Positions 24,362-36,540 of a DNA stretch of 64,000 nt are shown piece by piece; positions within the stretch are counted from its first letter, which is position 1, and every line of letters begins with the position of its first letter. This DNA comes from Rotaria sp. Silwood1. Its lineage: Eukaryota > Rotifera > Eurotatoria > Philodinida > Philodinidae. The position numbers were made by a program, and so were the translations under genes. The stretch covers positions 4,604,058 to 4,668,057 of the forward strand of contig CAJNOP010000001.1 of NCBI GenBank assembly GCA_905250075.1, read 5' to 3'. The notes below the pieces were generated by a model that searched no databases, was not told the origin of the DNA, and saw nothing but the letters and a program-made list of their open reading frames with translations.

Positions 24362-25412
24362 TGAAAAAAAGGACTATCACTTGAACAGATGATCTGTTGC
24401 ATTATAAATTCTCAATTGGATTTTTTGAATTCAACTATAACACTATATTACAAAAATCATTTGTGTCTACACATACACTTTTACTCTAATTGATGTTTGT
24501 TTGCTTATACGATTAAACTGTTGTAAAAGAAAAAGCCTTGTTGATGCTTCACCTTATTTTTCGTTAAAAAAAGTTCGTTGTCAGGCACTTTAATCGAGTA
24601 GTCACTGCATCTTACTCTATTTAGAGAAATATTTCTAACACTTGTTCAACAGAGAGAAAATGTGAAAGAAAAAAAAAAGGACTCACATATGCTTATAATT
24701 AAGTATCAATAATGAATTATAACAAGAAAAATGATTCCGAAAGTAATTGAAGTTCTAGGGAAAAAAATGTGTTTTTTTTTCTTCTTTGGTTAACTAAATT
24801 TAAATAATAAGAATATGATATAAGTAAATATTTTAGATTTATAATTGGAAATTTTTTACATACATATGTAGTAGTAATAATAATCGATTTCTTAACAATT
24901 GACAAGCTACTCAAGTGAAAATAACTTTTTTAATAGATTCAATTCTTTTATTATTTTCAATTTTCTACATGATGCTTTGCTTTCGTTTGAAGAAAATAAC
25001 TGTTCTATATTTATTATCAATGCACCATAAATATTTGCATCGGAAGTAAATTCATATATCTCGATTATTGATAAAGTTCTTAGTTCAAATGAGTTTTATT
25101 TGCTTAGAGATAAAACTAATTTATTTAAGTTAAAAAAAAACGATTGATCCTGTAGATGGCGTTAAACTCTAGTGCAATGAGAAAAAAATTACTTCGATTT
25201 TTTATTGAATAATAAACAATTATAAAGTGTATGGTTTTCTCGTTATATTATCTAATTTATTTAATGAACACGTTCTTATACTAATTTCTGTTTGATTAAA
25301 AAGTAATCCAATTAGAACAAACTTTAGAAGTCTATTCTATTCACTTTGTTTCTTCTTTTTTTTTTTTATTCCTTCATCATTCTCAACGTGTGCTGTCTAT
25401 TATTGTTTTAAA
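24362..25412. other. Intergenic region between divergent genes
   Basis: About 1 kb of AT-rich DNA between the Ser/Thr-rich gene (minus) and the GTPase gene (plus). It should contain both promoters. A long T-tract lies just before the GTPase start. No exon or repeat was recognised. Confidence 0.55.
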
Positions 25413-28154
25413 ATGGCCTCTGAAAACTCCGTACAACCAGCTACAGAAGAAATTCGTTTGCTTCTTATCGGTCCACCAAAAACTGGTAAATCATCTATTG
25501 CAAATATTCTTGCTGGTTGCAATGTTTTTCCTGTGGGTGCGTCAAGTTCAGTTGAATCTGCGACACCAACAACACAATCAAGACACTTTACTAATAAAAA
25601 AATTCTTCCTGGCAAACATTTACTTGTTGTTGATGCACCTGTATGCTTTTTAAATTCAAAAAAAAAACTAAGATAATATTAGTAAAGTTTTTATTCTAGC
25701 CATTATTCATATTAAAAGATGCAACATCAAATGACAAAGATATGAGACGACTTGCTAAATGTGTTGCACTTGTTAGTCCTGGTCCACATGCAATTTTTCT
25801 GATACTTAGTTGTGATGATGCGAAGAATGAACGATTTAATATGAAACAAATTGTTACTACTGTATTTGGTAAGGGTGTATGTTTGATTACTTTTTTCGTT
25901 TCTTTTTATAGAAAAATACTCTATTATGCTTACTAGAACCCTTGATGACTTTTAAATACAAGATAAATCAATTGATATTTGATAGGCTTTCTATAATAGG
26001 GTTAATTAATTTTGTATTATTTTTCATAAGAAACATTATCATCTTTATTTAAGAATAAGATAGAAAATAGTTAATAAATATTTTTATGAGAGATAATTTA
26101 AAAAAATGATTATAAACATATGATTAAATGTTATGAAAACTAATTTTTATGAATTTATTCTCTATATTTTCTCTTTTTGAAAAATATGAGATTGAATAGT
26201 TTACAGAACAAGAATCTGACAATGAAAAATTTGTCTAAAAGTAAGAAGAAATACAGAGTACTATATTTATTGTGAAACTAATGTTTATATATGTTGATTC
26301 AAAAGTTGTTTCATAGAAAACCAAAAATTTCAATCAATGAGTGGATCATTTTTCATCATTATAAAGCATCATTTCACGCTCATAGTCATCGGAAAAATGG
26401 TAAAGAAAAAAAAAATACTGCTATGATATATTATCGTTGAGCTTAGTAACGAAAGGTAACTATAAACGAGCTTTAAGATTGATATATCGTATAGTTTTAA
26501 TCAGATGAATGAATAAATTTTTTGCAACTCATCAACAATTACAATTCATTATTAATATCTAAGCCGATATTTTAAAGCAGAATTCGATTGAATTATAGTA
26601 ACAGTACTCAATATTTTGTTCAGTTAAATTAGTTTTAGGACTACTATGTATTATAGGCAAAAAAAAATGTTTCAAATGTTATGCAGTAAATTACAATATA
26701 TGACAAGTAGATACACTGAAGGTTTTACGGTAAGCAAAAAACTTCATAAGTATCGATAAATAAATCAAGAGAATTCATTCCTTTGTTTCGATGAACAATC
26801 AGAATCTTTTGATCGATTTCATCGTTATTGAATTGAGTACTGTTATATATATTCAGACGAACTGTTAGTTGTTTTCGTTTTCTAATCATCATCATTGACT
26901 TTGAATGAAGATTGTTAGAAGACAATGTTTGTTTATTTGTTAGGTTTTACTTTAGGAAATAATTATTAGTGTACTCTTGTTCAAAGAGTTCGTGAAACGG
27001 TTTAAGTATTGTGTTCGTAGCTCTTTTCACTTACACCGTCATACAGAGCGTGCATTATCACAAGGAGTCATTTCGATCTACTTCGATAGTTTCATGCTTT
27101 CTTCAGATGAAGAAAAGATTTTCATTACCATGTTTGAGCATGATTCAGACATGTTGAAAACCTAACGCTTATGAAACTTTTTATTGAAAAATAGCTGAAC
27201 AGTGGCGAGAAGTTGATAAATATTCATGACGAATCTCTTCCATCGTACTACATATGCGAGACTGATTAGTAATTTCGGTACATTTCAGCTCTTTTTGAAT
27301 AAAAAAAACTTCAAGAATACAGGATATTCGACGTGTCTGAATGATTCTCACATATGATAGTGAAATTCTTTTTTGCTTCTAGAAAGAATGAAGCAATCGA
27401 AACTGACAGAAGTGAATTCTAGTAAAAATGCACGTTCTGAATGATGATGTACGTAAAAAGATCTACGAACATAGTATGAAATCATTTGTACAACCCCTTC
27501 GAATAATCTAATATCGTATCATCATTCCATCTATTTCCTAAACTTCTTTAGTAAGATATACTAATGGAACTGATTCTTAGTCTTTAAAAATTGAATTTAT
27601 TATGTGTTTTTAATTTCGATAACGATCTTAATTCTGTTGTAGGTGCCGAAGCCTTAAATCATTCAATAGTTGTTTTTTCATTTATTGATCGTCTTGAAAG
27701 AAAGGGTATATCTGTTGATGATTGGATAAATAAAGAATGTAAACAACAAGCATTACTTGAAGCATGTGGTCATCGATATTTAGTGATTGATTCTTCCCAT
27801 AATGATCAAACAAAGCATATAGATTTTTTAAATCGTTCATTAGCTATGTTAAATGAATTATGGAAAAGACAACAAATGTTCAAATCGACAATGTTTGATG
27901 ATATTGAACAAGAAATTCAACGACAAGAAAAAAATCGTTGGGATTTATTTCAAAAAAAACATGCAAATGATTTTTATGGTTCAGAAAAAGCATTACGTCT
28001 TCTTTTACGTGAACATATGCGTGATGAACTTGAACGAGAACCAATTCTAGCTGAAGCTGATTATCTTGTAGTTGAAAAATATTTACAACCTATTGTTAAA
28101 TCTTTATTACAAGAAGTTGAACGTTATCTCGAAGAAGAAATTGTTAGTACTTGA
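25413..28154 (+). CDS. AIG1/GIMAP-like GTPase with a 1.77 kb intron
   Basis: Exons 25413-25640, 25700-25868 and 27643-28154; the frame closes to 302 residues. The G1 loop GPPKTGKSS (residues 20-28) is intact. The G3 region reads VVDAPP (Asp74-Ala-Pro) where GIMAPs have DTPG. The AIG1-type G4/conserved box reads VVFSFIDRLE, keeping the Asp but not the usual Arg, and G5-like CGHRYLVI follows. The order FGAEALNHSIVVF...CGHRY is characteristic of the AIG1 family. A charged helical tail with coiled-coil character (about residues 195-302) has no membrane anchor. Family members bind GTP and act on membranes or in immunity-like responses in plants and animals; the role here is unknown. The second intron is many times longer than the other introns in the window and has no coding content I can identify. 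Confidence 0.87.
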
Positions 28155-29097
28155 GAAAAAAAAACAAACGAAACAATATTTATAAAACAAAACAATTTTC
28201 TTTTTTTATTCATGCTATTGAATGTGGTTTTTCGTTTGATTTGTTAATGTATAACAGTAAATCTCAATGATTCTATCAAACTTTTTTTTTCTTTCTTTCT
28301 TTCAAAGGTTTTATGATCAATTAATGGGATCAATTGTTTTTCTTCATAATAGAAACGTGTCTTTTGAGTGTTGTAGAAGTATGTCAGAAATATCGAACTA
28401 TGTAAAAAATAGTTTTGGTTTAAGGCGAAAACAAGATTCGTCCTTAAATAAATTCAAAGTTTTTACTTGTTATTACTGTCTTAATCAGAAATTCACTATA
28501 TGTATCTGAAAATTTTTTAGATGTAAGATTATACTAAGACGTTCTGATGGTAATCTTTTTAAAAAATTGAGGTCTATTCTTTTCTCAACAATGATTGTCA
28601 AACACTACTTGTAGTCTATTATTAGATTTGAAGATTTGTACTGACTAGAAATTAATATTAAAAGTTTATTCTTTTATTAATTTGTCAAAAAAATTCATTT
28701 ATATTACTTACATAGATGACGAACTGACGAAAACATCCGTCACAGCAGCAGCCATTCTCTTTTTTTAATAACAGTTGTTAAAATTTTATTCGTATGTTTT
28801 CATTTGCATCCGTTTAATACATCTACATTTAACCAAACAACAGCATAGTTTCTCTTAGCTTGTCTATAATAATAGATGAAAAGACGAAGTACATAGTTGA
28901 TTTAATAATCGAAAGAAAAAAGGTAAAAATGAATAAAAAAAAAATTGTCGCTGAGTAAAGAAATATGTTCGTTAAAAAGAAAAAGAAATAAGAGTGGAAG
29001 AAAACATTATTGTCGTTGTTATTGACATATGCTCATCGTTTTTATTACATTTCTAGGGTGTCCTTTTAAAATCGATCATTTTAGATTATTGTTCGTC
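28155..29097. other. Intergenic region
   Basis: About 0.9 kb of AT-rich sequence between the GTPase and the MRPS23 genes, both on the plus strand. It should contain the terminator region of the first and the promoter of the second. No exon, RNA gene or repeat was recognised. Confidence 0.55.
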
Positions 29098-30206
29098 ATG
29101 AGTCGGCTTTGGAAAATCGGCTCAATTTTTTCTCGTCTATCAGGTATGATTGAAGGTGGACATTTAAAATCAACAGATATACCCATTTGGTACTCAGTAT
29201 ATAAACGTTTTCCACCGATACGTGAACCACGTTATTTATCATTAACAGAAGGTGATCTACCAAAACCGTATGAACCACCAAAATTATTATATGATGAAGA
29301 TATAATAAGACATGCTTATTATGAAGATGTTGAAGATGGAGAAATAATTAAATTAAAAAATCATGATAGAAAATCTCGATCACAAGTATTTATTGAAGAA
29401 TATTTTAAATTAAAATCTAAACAAAAAACTCCTATGTCACATTTAAAATTATTTCGATTAACATTAGAACATTTACAACAACATGGACACCCGATTATGT
29501 TTAAAATAGGTAAAAAAAAAAAAGAAAATAAAAGATTTATGCGTGTGTCTGTGTTTATTTGATTAAGCAAAAAAATAACATACTTATATGTGCTCATAGT
29601 TCGAATGTTTAAATTTTAGGTGCTGAACAAAAATATCCAGAAATCGACTCACAATCTGATAAAACACTCGAATCAATTGATAATAAAAATCAAAAAATCC
29701 AATCAAATGTTAAAAACATATCAGATTCAATAGTTAATATAGATCAATTTGAAACTGAATGGGAACATAATAATAAAGAAGGTTATTTCCCATTAGGTAA
29801 AAACACCTATCAATATCGTCGTCTTCAACCTCATCGTACTCAAACATCATTTGGTGAAGAAACTTTGAGCGATTCGGGTGTTGCTTATCGTCGTACAGAT
29901 GGTTATGTACATTCAACTGTACGTGGTGATGAAGTTAAACAAAAAGAAAATCCCTATATGCCAGGTGAAAATATTCAACCATTAGCACCACCAACATTTA
30001 TTCAACAAAATATGCTTCGACATGGAAAAGTACATAATGTATTTACACATGAACAATATGAAAAAGATCCATTTTTGCGTTTACAAGATCGAGTACAAAA
30101 TTTAGAATATTGGAAAAAACCACCAATACATAACAAAGTTTTTAAAAGAAAATTTAAAGCAAAGAAATTTCTTGTTGATATACCAGGAATTTATGATAAA
30201 AAGTAG
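29098..30206 (+). CDS. MRPS23: Mitochondrial small-subunit ribosomal protein S23 with a long C-terminal extension
   Basis: Exons 29098-29509 and 29620-30206; the frame closes to 332 residues. The N-terminal 135 residues match MRPS23: SRLWKIGSIFSRLSGM, then WYSVYKRFPPIREP, and a RSQVFIEEYFKL segment, in the same order as the human protein. The start at 29098 was chosen because the human protein begins with an equivalent SRL...GSIFSR; an earlier in-frame ATG exists at 29029. Human MRPS23 is about 190 residues, so roughly 150 or more residues here are additional. The extra part is Gln/Asn-rich at first and then forms a basic, Pro-rich, conserved-looking region (YMPGENIQPLAPP, EYWKKPP) ending in IPGIYDKK. 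It could be a lineage-specific mitoribosome extension or a fusion with another small protein. I do not recognise the extra part. Confidence 0.82.
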
Positions 30207-30865
30207 AATTTGTCAATTTTTTTTTTGGCTTTTTTTGTTGTTTTCAAAAAAACAAAAATACATAAGATACATGAAAAAAATCTTGTTTAATATATTGGCT
30301 AAATTAATAGAAAAATTATAAGTGATCAAATATGTTTGAAGAAGCTATTATTGTTGCTAATAATTCGTACAAAAATTGATATTCATACTAGAAGAAATAC
30401 TCTGATAGACTTAATGTGATTTTGACAGATTAACTAACAATTAGCATATGAAAAACTATTGCAATATATTATTTAAATATAAATATCTGTACGTAATGCA
30501 CACATCAATTTCGAGTGATGAAACACGATTGATTCTAAAAAAACAAGGTATCTAGGAATCTTTTGTATTCAAATTTTTGTTAATTTGAAAGATATTTTAG
30601 AATTAAAAAAACATCAAAGGATTGCTTTAACTTTAATTTACAGTAATTTTCAGTTTGAAAATATCCAAGTATCAGTTTTTAGAAAATTATTTAGCAAATG
30701 ATTTATCATATGTTCTATCTCTGCCATCTGTAATCAAATTGATGTAAATATTCAATATATAGAATTTTTAAATAACAAACTAGAGAAAATATTTAGAAAG
30801 AAATAATTATTTGACATTTAAATGATTATTCATAATATTGTTCATTTACTTATAGTCTAATTATT
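30207..30865. other. Intergenic spacer upstream of the FANCL gene
   Basis: About 0.66 kb of very AT-rich sequence. I looked here for an upstream exon that could encode the missing N-terminal ELF domain of FANCL and found none, although an acceptor-like TTACTTATAG lies just before the start codon. Confidence 0.5.
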
Positions 30866-32193
30866 ATGCCTTGTCATTTAGATATGAATTCACTTTTATC
30901 TAATTTTACTTCACCGACTACAAACGTCTTTGATAGTTGTCCATCATCATCAAATTTTACTCAATTTGTACATGATGCTCAATCATTTCTTCTTCTTCTT
31001 TCTCATATTGAAGAAATTAGTTGGTCATTAATACGACTTTCTACTTCATCGGATGGCTCAATTCTTATACTTCATCATACATATATTGATTTAGGAGATC
31101 GTTCACATGATTTATATATTGATATACCACCACGATGGCCAAATGAACGGCCACATTGTCATACCAATCTTCCAGTTGAATTTAATATTGAAATATGGTG
31201 TCCAAAAACGAGTCGTCTTATTGAAATAATTAATAATTTTCATTCAGTTGTTGATAGTCTACAATCATTTTGGGCTCAATTAACTGAATTAGAACGAGAT
31301 GCTATTGTCTTAGATGAAAAACCTATTTCATATGCATTAACAACAAGACGTTTAAAAATTAATGATAATGTACATGTTCAAATTCAGGTTCGGCATTTAA
31401 TCCTAACGATGGAACGGCCTCAAATGATTTAGAACTTTTGTGCTGATACTTTTGGCATAAGTAGAATCCAGCAAAACTAGAAAAAAATCTAAAAGAATAA
31501 TAGTGTAAAGATTGCATTCATTTTTGTTTGTAACATTTTGGTCGCTACGACAGTCATGAGATCTAAATATAGAGAAAATTTCAGATCGAAATTCTTAATT
31601 TGAGAAGACAGAACTATGCACTGTTATTCTTTAAATTTTTTCGAGTCGTACTGGATCTTATGAACGGGAAAAATATCATCACCAAAGTTATAATTTATTT
31701 CGGGTAATTCCTTCGTAAAAATGAATTGAAATTAAAATTCTAGATTGATCCATATAATCCATCTGCATTTCCTTCGATCACTTTTCATGGTCCACCAATG
31801 CTTGTTCGATCATTTGATGAACGCCTTGAACAAAATCGTAATCATTGGAATGAAGCACATTCAAATATAATATTAAATATGGAACATATGCTCGATATAA
31901 CATTTCCAAGCAATATTTTTTTTAAATCAAAATCTCAAACTACAGATGATCAACAACAAGAATGTGGAATATGTTATGAATCAACGATTGACATGAATGG
32001 AACAATTATTTATTGTGAAACAGCAAATTGTTTTAAACAATATCATGAAAAATGTTGGAAAAGTTGGTTAAGAAAAAAAGTTCCACAAAGAGGTGGCTGT
32101 GATGTTTTGGATATTGTGATTGATGAACGAATGAATACAACAACAGCAAGTGGACCGTGTCTTTTTTGTAAAAAAAATATAATTGTTAATTAA
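30866..32193 (+). CDS. FANCL: FANCL-like E3 ubiquitin ligase (Fanconi anaemia pathway)
   Basis: Exons 30866-31387 and 31744-32193; the frame closes to 323 residues. The double-RWD (URD) region spans about 45-240: SHIEEISWSLIRLS, a DLYIDIPPRWP strand-turn, the helix QSFWAQLTELER and NDNVHVQIQIDPYNPS, the last matching the human NNVSINIEVDPRHP. The C-terminal RING/PHD-like domain has ligands Cys248, Cys251, Cys265, Cys270, His275, Cys278, Cys313 and Cys316, with the family-typical CGICY. FANCL monoubiquitinates FANCD2/FANCI with UBE2T during interstrand crosslink repair. The N-terminal ELF domain (about 100 residues in human) is not visible: only about 45 residues precede the URD. A missed upstream exon is possible. 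The 356-base intron is longer than most here. Confidence 0.9.
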
Positions 32194-34696
32194 AAATAAA
32201 ACATCTTTTTTCTGCACCCATTCGTTTCTAATAGTTGCCTATGAAATGATCATTTTTTCACTTCTTCTGAATAGAGAAATATCAAATTTAATTGATTGAT
32301 GTTATCATTGCACTGGATAAAAAAAACTATAACTAAGGTAAGATATACTTCCATAGGAAAGTTCGAATAATTTTTTGCTGAATCTTTATTCATGTGAGAA
32401 AAAGGTACTAATCATAAAATGCTGAAATCTTTCTTGAAGTCAACAGCGGATTTATTTTTAGTACATATTATTTAGTTTTTGAGCTGTACATTCGTTAATA
32501 AATCTCAGATAAAAGTTAGTAGACAACCGTCATTCATAGTAGGAGTTTTAATGAATAATCACATTCAAAATAAGTTTTCTAGATGATGAATTCGATTGAC
32601 CAGTCATAGATTATTTCAAAAGTTAAAGAAGACTAATATATGAATATTCAATCTCATTAACTGAAATGTTTCATGCATGTTTGACGGAAACAGTCAGTCG
32701 TATTCAATTGCACTTCTCTTGTCAAAGGAATTGTAGAATACTGTGAATCACGATTCCTCGTGAGTTGAGCTGATCCAATTTTGCGGTGGATGTCCATGTG
32801 CTATCCATGTTTAAAAAAAAGGCCAACAAATTTGATTTTAGGCACATCATTTGATTATGGATCTATTGAAATCGATTATTTACTTTTTCATTTGATTTTA
32901 GCTACAGTAACCATCAAACACATTCTTCTCTTGTCTTTCGCACAACTTGCTCCAACAAATGATAAGCATCATACATGACCAATCTTTAGCGCACAAGTTA
33001 CACTTTGAGATACACATTTCAACTTGAACTTAGTCAAATAATACAAAATGACGATAAATGAGATTAGTATCGACTATATTATAGAGTTTAGTCCATCAAA
33101 AACTGATTATTTATCGATTTTTTTCAATGTATTAAAACCAGTTAAAGTCCAATAATCGATTAAAATGAATTCAAATCAAAAACTCATATAGAATCGATTG
33201 AAAATTAACTTCTAATAGCATCATGATAAGCGATTGTTCATCAGAAAAAAAATCGATCAAAGTCAGATGTTGCTGTCTTCTTTCACATAGACTGTTACTT
33301 TTACTCAAAAATTGATGATAGTGTAGGAAGATGATCGTGAATGAAACATAAATTTCCTCAGAGTCGTTGAGAAGATCACTGTAAAATGTCTGTCTTGAAA
33401 AAACAACTGATTCGATCTTTTCGTTGATTCAAACATTTATACAGTGAACAAGAAGTAAATACAAAAACGTGAACAAAGAAAAAATAGTGTCATTATTTTT
33501 GTTTGTACACTGGAATTCATCGGTCTTCTATTTACATTCAGGCATTTTCTTGGTAAATTATCAAAGATTGAATTGTTTTCTTTTGTATTATTATTTCAAT
33601 CAATATTGTACAAACAAAAATAATACATCAAATATGAAAGAGACATATAGTCCTTTCTGACCGATATTCAACCAGTCGAACGTCTTCTTTTTATATTTAT
33701 TTTCAAGAAAAAAGTAGAAATACTTTTCATATGATTAAATAATTATTAGTTAAAAAGAATCAGCCATACCAATAATTTCGAACTGTAATCGGAAGAAAAT
33801 TTAATGTCGACATACAGGAAACATTACGTGCTACTTCGAAACCGATCAACCATAGACATATGAAGAAATGCAAAAATTATATAAAAGCAAAACGATTCTA
33901 TCTTATCTCAGGTATTATTTACAATCGTTGTTCGACACTTTGCACGAAAGTCAGTTAGAGACAAACAAAAACTTTCATGATAAAAAAAAAATATATATAG
34001 CGTCAGATTACTTTGGACTCTATTCATTGTCTACATTTAAATAATCACATCATGAAATTGACTATAGGCGAAGAACTCTAGGCGTAAAGCATTAATATGA
34101 ATAAGAAATAAAAAAAGTTGAAAATATCAACTACCTGGATAGTAGACAACATTGATGGTTATTATACTCAATGGCTTTTGTCTCAGTAAATGTCGTAGTT
34201 GATTTCTGAGAATGAAAGTGCAACATAAATCTTATTTTCTCATATATTAATCCGATTACTTAGATATCAAATGAAAACTAGATAAGAATCAGTTTAAAAA
34301 AACAAACCATGAATTGGTTTGAGTATAGTCTACAAGAAGTAGATGTCGCACATTGTTTAGTTCATGATTTCTAGATAAATAAAATAATTACAATTAGAAT
34401 TTGCTGACAAACAAATACTACAAATCAGATATTCTTTTTAAAAATTGAAACATGAGGTTTTATTTTTAAAAATATATCCATATGAATCATATTTTGATTA
34501 GTACGACAAACCAGTCTTATTTCCTTGAAGAGAAAAGAGAAGCAAGCATAATAAATAATAACTATGATTACATATATAAGGGCGACGTCGATGTTATTGT
34601 CGCTTTATTATTTTTATTAACCGTTGTCAAGAAAAGAAAAAGAAACAGGAATGTTGCTTAAGTATTTGTTAATTTTTATCACTGTAGTAAAAATAG
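32194..34696. other. Gene-free intergenic region
   Basis: About 2.5 kb of AT-rich sequence between FANCL and the RNF24-like gene. Short open frames exist (for example 32781-32978 and 33469-33660) but show no motif or splice support. No repeat or RNA gene was recognised. Confidence 0.55.
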
Positions 34697-35187
34697 ATGG
34701 GTAATACATTAACGCCAATACCAAATACTGTTTCACTACCCATATTTGGGGTCGGCTTAACTACTCTTTGTTTAAGTTTATGTTTTTGCTGTTATTTATG
34801 GCGGTAAATTTTTATTTTTCTTAAAAATTAAAATTTTTTTTTTTTTCTTGTTAGATTAAGACGAGATACACTTAGAGAAAAAGGTTATCGAAAAGATCAA
34901 TATATGCGATGTAAAGTTAAAAATTCCGTAAGTTTTTATTTTATAAGAAAAAAAAAACAACAATTATGAAGACATTTTTTTTTGTTTATTCTCTTTCTAT
35001 TCAGAATTGTGTTATTTGTTTGGATGATTTTTATGATGATGAAGAAATAGCTGTATGTCCATGCGAACATGCATTTCATAAACGTTGTCTATCGCCATGG
35101 TTACAACATAATTGTACATGTCCTATGTGTAATATGTGTATTAAACCGGAAACATCTGCTTCATGTCAATTACCCGATATAATTTAA
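34697..35187 (+). CDS. Membrane-anchored RING-H2 protein, RNF24/RNF122-like
   Basis: Exons 34697-34803, 34855-34927 and 35005-35187; the frame closes to 120 residues. A short lumenal/extracellular N-terminus leads into one membrane segment (about 16-35, with FCCYLWRLR, matching FCCYLIRLR of human RNF24). The RING-H2 domain has CVIC (Cys62, Cys65), CPCEHAFHKRC (Cys80, His82, His85, Cys88) and CPMC (Cys99, Cys102). The order TM, basic linker, RING, short tail and the small size match RNF24/RNF122, Golgi/ER-associated E3 ligases. Substrate unknown. An AAATAAAC site at about 35422 could serve as polyadenylation signal. Confidence 0.9.
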
Positions 35188-36240
35188 CATAGATCAAATT
35201 AATTAATCTCTTTTATCTTCTTCTTTTTTTTTCTTTTAATATTTAGTTTGTTATATGAAGAAAAAAAAGTCTCCTTCTCTACATCTATTAATACCTTATT
35301 TTTATTAATTAGAACAAAGTATATTGTTTTTCTTTTTTTTTTTTTCGTTTCAATGTTTGTTTTGTATATATATATATGTATACGTATATGTTGAAATCCA
35401 GTGCTCAAAATATTTTTTGATGAAATAAACTTGTATTTTAATCAATGATTTTCAACTCTTAAGCAGCACTTATTATTAATATCAGAACAAAAAAAATTCA
35501 ATTTTTTTTTCTTGTTTTATTCAAAATAAACATACTTATGATTGCATATTATTCATACCAATATTGTAAATATCCAGAGATACTTTGTTTAGGGACATTT
35601 TTCCTGCCTAAATGACGAAATAGTAGAATGTTTTGTTGATTAATTTTTTATCAGATTTCAAAAAATAATATCAAGATAGTTGAGATCATATTTTTTTTTG
35701 AAGACTCTTAATTATAAAAATGCTATTATAATATTAAAAAGAGAAAAAGATTTTCTTGATATGCTGTGTTATACGAGGTACTGTGTATAATCTAAAACTT
35801 ACATCATAATAGCATGCAATGTGACATTGGATGAAATATTGTTTCATGTCACTTGAGAATTCTATAGGAAGGCCTGCGTTTTAAGGGAATTTTGCAGTAA
35901 ATACTACAAACTATTCTCGCTTAGAGATATATTTGAAGAAGTAAAAATGAATTTAATTCAAGTGTTAATTTTTTTAGTATACTGAATCGTTATTAAATGG
36001 TTATTAAGATAAATCACCTGACGTACTTTATGCATAAAATTATCTTGCTAGTCGTGAAATATCAAATGTTTTCTTTTTATGATCTTTACTATCTGTACTA
36101 TCAAACTTTTTGGATTTTTTCATTATATTTTATTGAATGAAATAATTTATTTTAGATATAATTTCTATATGATATCATCACCAAAAAAAAAAAATTTTGA
36201 TAAGTACTGAATAGAAAAAGAAAAGAAATAATTCACACGT
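35188..36240. other. AT-rich spacer
   Basis: About 1 kb after the RING gene with polyadenylation-like sites near its start. No exon or repeat recognised. Confidence 0.5.
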
Positions 36241-36259
36241 TTACAATTCATTTTTGTTT

Positions 36260-36481
36260 TCAAAGTGATTTTCGTTGACGTAGACTTCTTGTCGAAGGAA
36301 TTTTGTCATCTTGACTTAAGATTAATTTTTCAATATCTCAATAATGTAATTCGAGTAACTCATTACGAATACGTAAGTTTATTTCTTCATAATCAGTTGA
36401 TTCAGGCTGAATTTGATCGATAATAAATGAATGAACAGTAACTTTTGATGATTTAGAATCAAATCCTGAACGTGATCTATT
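36260..36481 (-). pseudogene. Decayed coding fragment, unknown family
   Basis: After an acceptor-like ATTAATAG the minus strand reads SRSGFDSKSSKVTVHS, then STDYEEINLRIRNELLELHY, a TGA, then DIEKLILSQDDKIPSTRSL. The composition is protein-like on both sides of the stop, so this looks like a relic exon with one nonsense change (CGA to TGA would explain it). It lies just downstream of the SWIM-finger relic on the same strand and could be part of the same former gene. No motif is recognisable. Confidence 0.4.
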
Positions 36482-36540
36482 AATTAGATATCGACAAATG
36501 GCTAGACACAACCCTATTTATATTTTGTAATGGATAGCAA

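Noticed and set aside
26725-27165. Open frames on both strands within the large GTPase intron.
   Set aside because: Short, without motifs, and with no start context or splice evidence for a nested gene.
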